A stretch of 42,420 nt of DNA from Candidatus Woesearchaeota archaeon (lineage in GTDB: Archaea; Nanobdellota; Nanobdellia; Woesearchaeales; WJIZ01): assembly GCA_018303125.1 (NCBI GenBank), contig JAGVYS010000007.1, positions 1-42,420 of the forward strand. The letters are read 5' to 3'. The position numbers and the translations under genes were made by a program. This document shows positions 38,968 to 42,420 of this stretch, one piece after another; position 1 is the first letter of the stretch; the number at the start of each line of letters is the position of its first letter. The notes beneath the pieces are model-generated. The model made no database searches. It was not told the origin of the DNA and worked only from the letters and a program-made list of their open reading frames with translations.

Positions 38968-39141
38968 ATGGACAATCGCCTGCTTAAAATCTGCGAGAAG
39001 ATGGCAGAGGAAGAGAGGGAAAAGAAGAGTAAAAAGAAGAAAGCGTTAGAGCTTCCTAAGGAAAAAAGGCTGCAGTATTATTCTGGATGGGGGAGGGGCA
39101 ATTCAAGCAAAAAAGAAGATAAGCAAGAAAGGCTTGTATGA
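38968..39141 (+). CDS. small highly charged protein (57 aa)
   Basis: MDNRLLKICEKMAEEEREKKSKKKKALELPKEKRLQYYSGWGRGNSSKKEDKQERLV*; below the track cut-off. Confidence 0.5.
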   Translation: MDNRLLKICEKMAEEEREKKSKKKKALELPKEKRLQYYSGWGRGNSSKKEDKQERLV

Positions 39142-39148
39142 AATTTTT

Positions 39149-40237
39149 TCAATAACCTTCGAAAGCTGTCTTGCCTCTAAGAACTGTCCTTGTTTTCGGT
39201 GCTTTCTTAACTTCCCCAACAATCTGACCTTTTGCAATTGATGCAACATCCTCAGTTTCTTCCTTATTACAGATTATGAAGAATCCCATGCCCATGTTGA
39301 ACTTGGAGTACATGTCCTTGTCAGACAATCTTGATTCTTTCTGCAGGAGCCTGAATATAGGAGAAGGCTCAATAGGATTGTCAATCCTGAACTCGAACTT
39401 TCCGGGGAACCTGTTGAAATTCTTCAGGCCATATCCAGTATTGTTCACTCCAACAGCCTCAAAGTCCTTTGTGACTTTCGCCATTGCCCTTACATATATT
39501 TCAGTAGGTTCGAGCATCACTTCCCCTAAAGTTTTGCCGTCAAAATCAGAGTCAAGGCCGAATTTTCCTGTGTAATTTTTCCTGAATATACTTCTTGTCT
39601 CGAAATCACCATTAAGCAATATATGCCTTGCAAATGTAAATCCGTTTGAATGAAGTCCAGATGAAGGCAGTGCAACTATGCTTTGACCGTCCTTCAGGGA
39701 AAAGTTCACCTTTGCTTTTTCCACAAAGCCTATCATTCCGCCGGCAATGTCGAAGCCATATCCTGGCCTGATGCCTGACATAAGCTCATCCACAGATGCA
39801 GTCTCGCCTTTCCCGAAATTAATCCTTATGGAATTCCTAAGTATTGATGAGGCATCGCATTGCTCCAGCCCATTAACTATGCCTTTGACTATGTCTCCTG
39901 TCTTGCCTTCTTCCTCTATCTTGTGTTCCGCGGCTATATAGTCTATGAATAAGAATGGCGACATATTGCCTATGGTGGCAAGGTCATTGGCTGACATTGC
40001 TACCAAGTCGATGCCTATTGAGTCATATTTATCCATGGCAGAGGCAAGGATTACTTTTGTGCCAACACCATCGATAGAGCATGCAAGAAAATGCTTTGGA
40101 AATACTTCCTTGTTCTCATACACTTCGCAGAACATGCCGGCGGAGCTTTTCAGCATATTGCTCTTCATTGATGTAGGGATAGCCTTTTTTATAGCATCAA
40201 CTGCGTTTTTTTCCCTTTTACCGTAATCTGTATTCAT
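39149..40237 (-). CDS. purM: phosphoribosylformylglycinamidine cyclo-ligase (AIR synthetase)
   Basis: CSIDGVGTKVILA, GIDLVAMSANDLATIG, PGYGFDIAGGMIGFV, LPSSGLHSNGFT. Confidence 0.93.
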   Translation of the reverse strand: MNTDYGKREKNAVDAIKKAIPTSMKSNMLKSSAGMFCEVYENKEVFPKHFLACSIDGVGTKVILASAMDKYDSIGIDLVAMSANDLATIGNMSPFLFIDYIAAEHKIEEEGKTGDIVKGIVNGLEQCDASSILRNSIRINFGKGETASVDELMSGIRPGYGFDIAGGMIGFVEKAKVNFSLKDGQSIVALPSSGLHSNGFTFARHILLNGDFETRSIFRKNYTGKFGLDSDFDGKTLGEVMLEPTEIYVRAMAKVTKDFEAVGVNNTGYGLKNFNRFPGKFEFRIDNPIEPSPIFRLLQKESRLSDKDMYSKFNMGMGFFIICNKEETEDVASIAKGQIVGEVKKAPKTRTVLRGKTAFEGY

Positions 40238-40274
40238 ATGCGAATGGAAATCATCAAGCTTTTAAAATTTCCTG

Positions 40275-40622
40275 TTAGGCCATCTTAAGCTTGCCTGTTA
40301 TCCTGTCTATTTTCTCTTCCTTGTCAGGTCCAATGCCAAGGCAAGTTACTGTACCGGGCTCAACAACTGTCCTGCCTGCGTCTGTAATTAGTGCATTGAC
40401 TAATCCTAAATCATCTGCATCTTTTTTGTATTTGAGGAGCTCTTCTTGGCTTGCTACCTTAAGCACTACTTTTTTCATGCCTAAAGAACGCCATTTCTCA
40501 ATCTCATCCTTGTGGCTCCTAAGCATCGATTCCGTTGAAGCATGCGCAACTTGGGAGCTTGCCTTTCCAATAGGCATCTTGAGATCTGACCTGATAATTA
40601 TGACCTGCTTGTAGCCCTGCAT
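40275..40622 (-). CDS. pth2: peptidyl-tRNA hydrolase Pth2
   Basis: VIIIRSDLKMPIGKASSQVAHAS; DAGRTVVEPGTVTCLGIGP. Confidence 0.95.
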   Translation of the reverse strand: MQGYKQVIIIRSDLKMPIGKASSQVAHASTESMLRSHKDEIEKWRSLGMKKVVLKVASQEELLKYKKDADDLGLVNALITDAGRTVVEPGTVTCLGIGPDKEEKIDRITGKLKMA

Positions 40623-40766
40623 GTTTAAATTAAATTCAGGAAGGATTTAAGCTTTTTGCATTCGGGATTGGTGTTCTATTTCATTTTCCTTATCGGAATG
40701 AGAGCCTAGAATTGCTTACAGTATGGCACAAACTGTCACAAAATCACACTGCGAAGAGGGGTATGT

Positions 40767-41426
40767 TTAATTTTTTTGTGGAACCGATGGGTAGTCACAA
40801 GCTTTGCAATCATCTATTTGTCGGATTGAGCCAAAACCTATTACTATGGGTAACGACGAAAGCTCTGGGTCTGTAATGCTCACAAAGCCCGAATCAAAAG
40901 CACTTACTTTATCTCTAAGGGCTTTGTCCAAAGACAAGCTTATTTCAAAACCATGGCCTTTGGACACATCACATAAATCAAACTTATAATGTCCTGTATA
41001 GTTTTCCAGCCCGTTTATTTTCCCGCAAATTCTTTGTGCCGTCGTTCCTGGCAGTGCTGGCTCGAGAGCCAAGTTGAACGTCTTGATACACTGCAATGAA
41101 AGCGTATCAAAAATCTTTGTTACTGTTCCATACCCTTCTTTCTCGAATGTCACCATAAGGGTAGAAGGAGCAGGATCGCCGCCTGCGAGTATGTTTGTGA
41201 GATTGAATTTACCTGAGGCGTCAGTGACTTTTTTTTCCCGGTCGCTTGTAATTTTTATCCCTGCTGCAGGTGTCCCGTCAGGATAAGTTATTGTTCCTGA
41301 GAGGCAGGGCTTATAATTTTGTCCTGTGCCTTCTGATACTGTCGGCTGGGTGATAGGAGGTTCTTGGCAGCCCGAAATCAACAGCAGGCACAGCAAGCAG
41401 ACTACGCAATATATGTTTATTGTCAA
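40767..41426 (-). CDS. putative lipoprotein: carboxypeptidase-regulatory-like domain plus Cys-rich C-terminal domain
   Basis: CLLLISGC lipobox; GTITYPDGTPAAGIKITSDREKKVTDASGKFNLTNI; CGKINGLENY..LC..CKAC. Confidence 0.7.
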   Translation of the reverse strand: MTINIYCVVCLLCLLLISGCQEPPITQPTVSEGTGQNYKPCLSGTITYPDGTPAAGIKITSDREKKVTDASGKFNLTNILAGGDPAPSTLMVTFEKEGYGTVTKIFDTLSLQCIKTFNLALEPALPGTTAQRICGKINGLENYTGHYKFDLCDVSKGHGFEISLSLDKALRDKVSAFDSGFVSITDPELSSLPIVIGFGSIRQIDDCKACDYPSVPQKN

Positions 41427-41732
41427 TTTAACACCTTGTAAGGGAATGGGTTATTCAGTTTAAAATTATTTGCTTTATCAGTATCTCCGATTGTAGTCCC
41501 ATGAATACAAATATTCAATGCTAGAATAATGAATATAACCTGCGGTAATGCGCTGTCCGCCTTTTTCTGCAATGGCAACACGCCAGTAATAAGCATCCTC
41601 AATGCCCGATTTCCCCCAAACGTGCATAGCTGACGCTGTTTTATGCCTCAAGTGCCATGAATTTCCAAGTAACCCCACAGCATTGCCTACTCAATATTGT
41701 CAAGGTATCTCTTAAACGGGGCATAGTAATGC

Positions 41733-42011
41733 ATGTTTTTGTTGACGATCCACAGCAAATGGAACAAAATAGAGCACAAATTGTTTAGCTTTATTAGCAT
41801 GAATTGGAAAGCCAAGCCACTTTATGACTATGCAACCATAATCAATCTCATCTCTGCCATAACAACGCAAAGCGGACTAAAAGTCTACGCAAGACTTGAC
41901 AAAAGGAAATATGAAAAAGGCATCAAAGTGAGTGATGAGGAATTTGGGGCAATCAAGATTGGCCAGAATTCTTTTCATGGAAATTGGAACTATACAATTA
42001 AACCGAATTGA
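41733..42011 (+). pseudogene. C-terminal fragment of ISAzo13-family-like transposase
   Basis: HSKWNKIEHKLFSFISMNWKAKPLYDYATIINLISAITTQSGLKVYARLDKRKYEKGIKVSDEEFGAIKI..FHGNWNYTI. Confidence 0.7.
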
Positions 42012-42047
42012 AGTAGGCATTTTATTTTGCGGTAAATCCTAAGCACT

Positions 42048-42420
42048 GTTGTTGACCTTGACCATCTCCTGCCAATGATCTTCAAGGTAAGGAAAGGTCC
42101 GGTCAGCGACCATTGGGACTCGCTGGCTTTGGTTCGTAAGGCCTCATCGCATAAAGAAGCTCAAAAGCTTTGATGCTGATAAGGGATATACGAGCGAGAG
42201 GCTCAGAAAATATGTGGTTGAAAGATGCAAAGCAGAGGACTGCATCAAGGTAAAGAACCATGATGTGTCAGTATGGAAAACTAAAGGGCAATATCTAAAA
42301 AAGGCAAAGAGGAGGAAGCTAAGGGCAAATTACCGGGCATTGTGTGAAACCTATCATAGCGTGCTAAAGAGGGTAACAGGAAGCGCTGTAAGGTCAGTAA
42401 AGGTAAGCATGCAGAACAAG
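42048..42420 (+). pseudogene. degraded IS4/IS5-type DDE transposase fragment running off the window
   Basis: DHLLPMIFKVRKGPVSDHWDSLALVRKA in one frame, then SFDADKGYTSERLRKYVVERCKAEDCIKVKNHDVSVWKTKGQYLKKAKRRKLRANYRALCETYHSVLKRVTGSAVRSVKVSMQNK in another. Confidence 0.6.

Noticed and set aside
41478-41678. 66-aa minus ORF near the right edge
   Set aside because: No recognisable motif; probably a fragment in degraded sequence or a chance ORF.

Overview
The window is a 42.4-kb archaeal chromosomal segment. The lineage is probably DPANN/Woesearchaeota-like, inferred from TFB, eS1, Pth2, archaeal-type ProS, TrmB, leaderless TATA-box promoters and BHB tRNA introns. It carries a mostly housekeeping gene set: proS, glnA, gyrB, purM, pth2, rps3ae, tfb, trxB, ogt, a HemK/PrmC-like methyltransferase, HIT, parA and GDPD. 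Accessory content is interspersed: an AbiEi/AbiEii-type pair, an IS481-like element, degraded transposases at the right edge, a large S-layer-like lipoprotein and several orphan ORFs. There are two intron-containing tRNA genes. The most notable observations are: (1) a minus-strand tRNA-Gln(CTG) whose D-loop carries a 15-nt insertion that folds as a bulge-helix-bulge and is removed precisely to give a perfect 73-nt tRNA; (2) an asparagine synthetase-Dph6 (diphthine-ammonia ligase) fusion; (3) two proteins with recognisable enzyme folds but lost catalytic motifs (a metallophosphoesterase and a PyrR-type PRTase), plus a transposase that appears to lack its first catalytic Asp; (4) two -1 frameshifts located exactly on A AAA AAG / A AAA AAC slippery heptamers; (5) a shared Cys-rich domain in two otherwise different lipoproteins; (6) 20-bp-phased operator-like repeats upstream of the AbiE-type pair; (7) a glycosyltransferase-HAD fusion next to MscS and a divergent TrmB regulator, suggesting an osmolyte module. 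All family calls come from reading motifs by eye; no database search was run.
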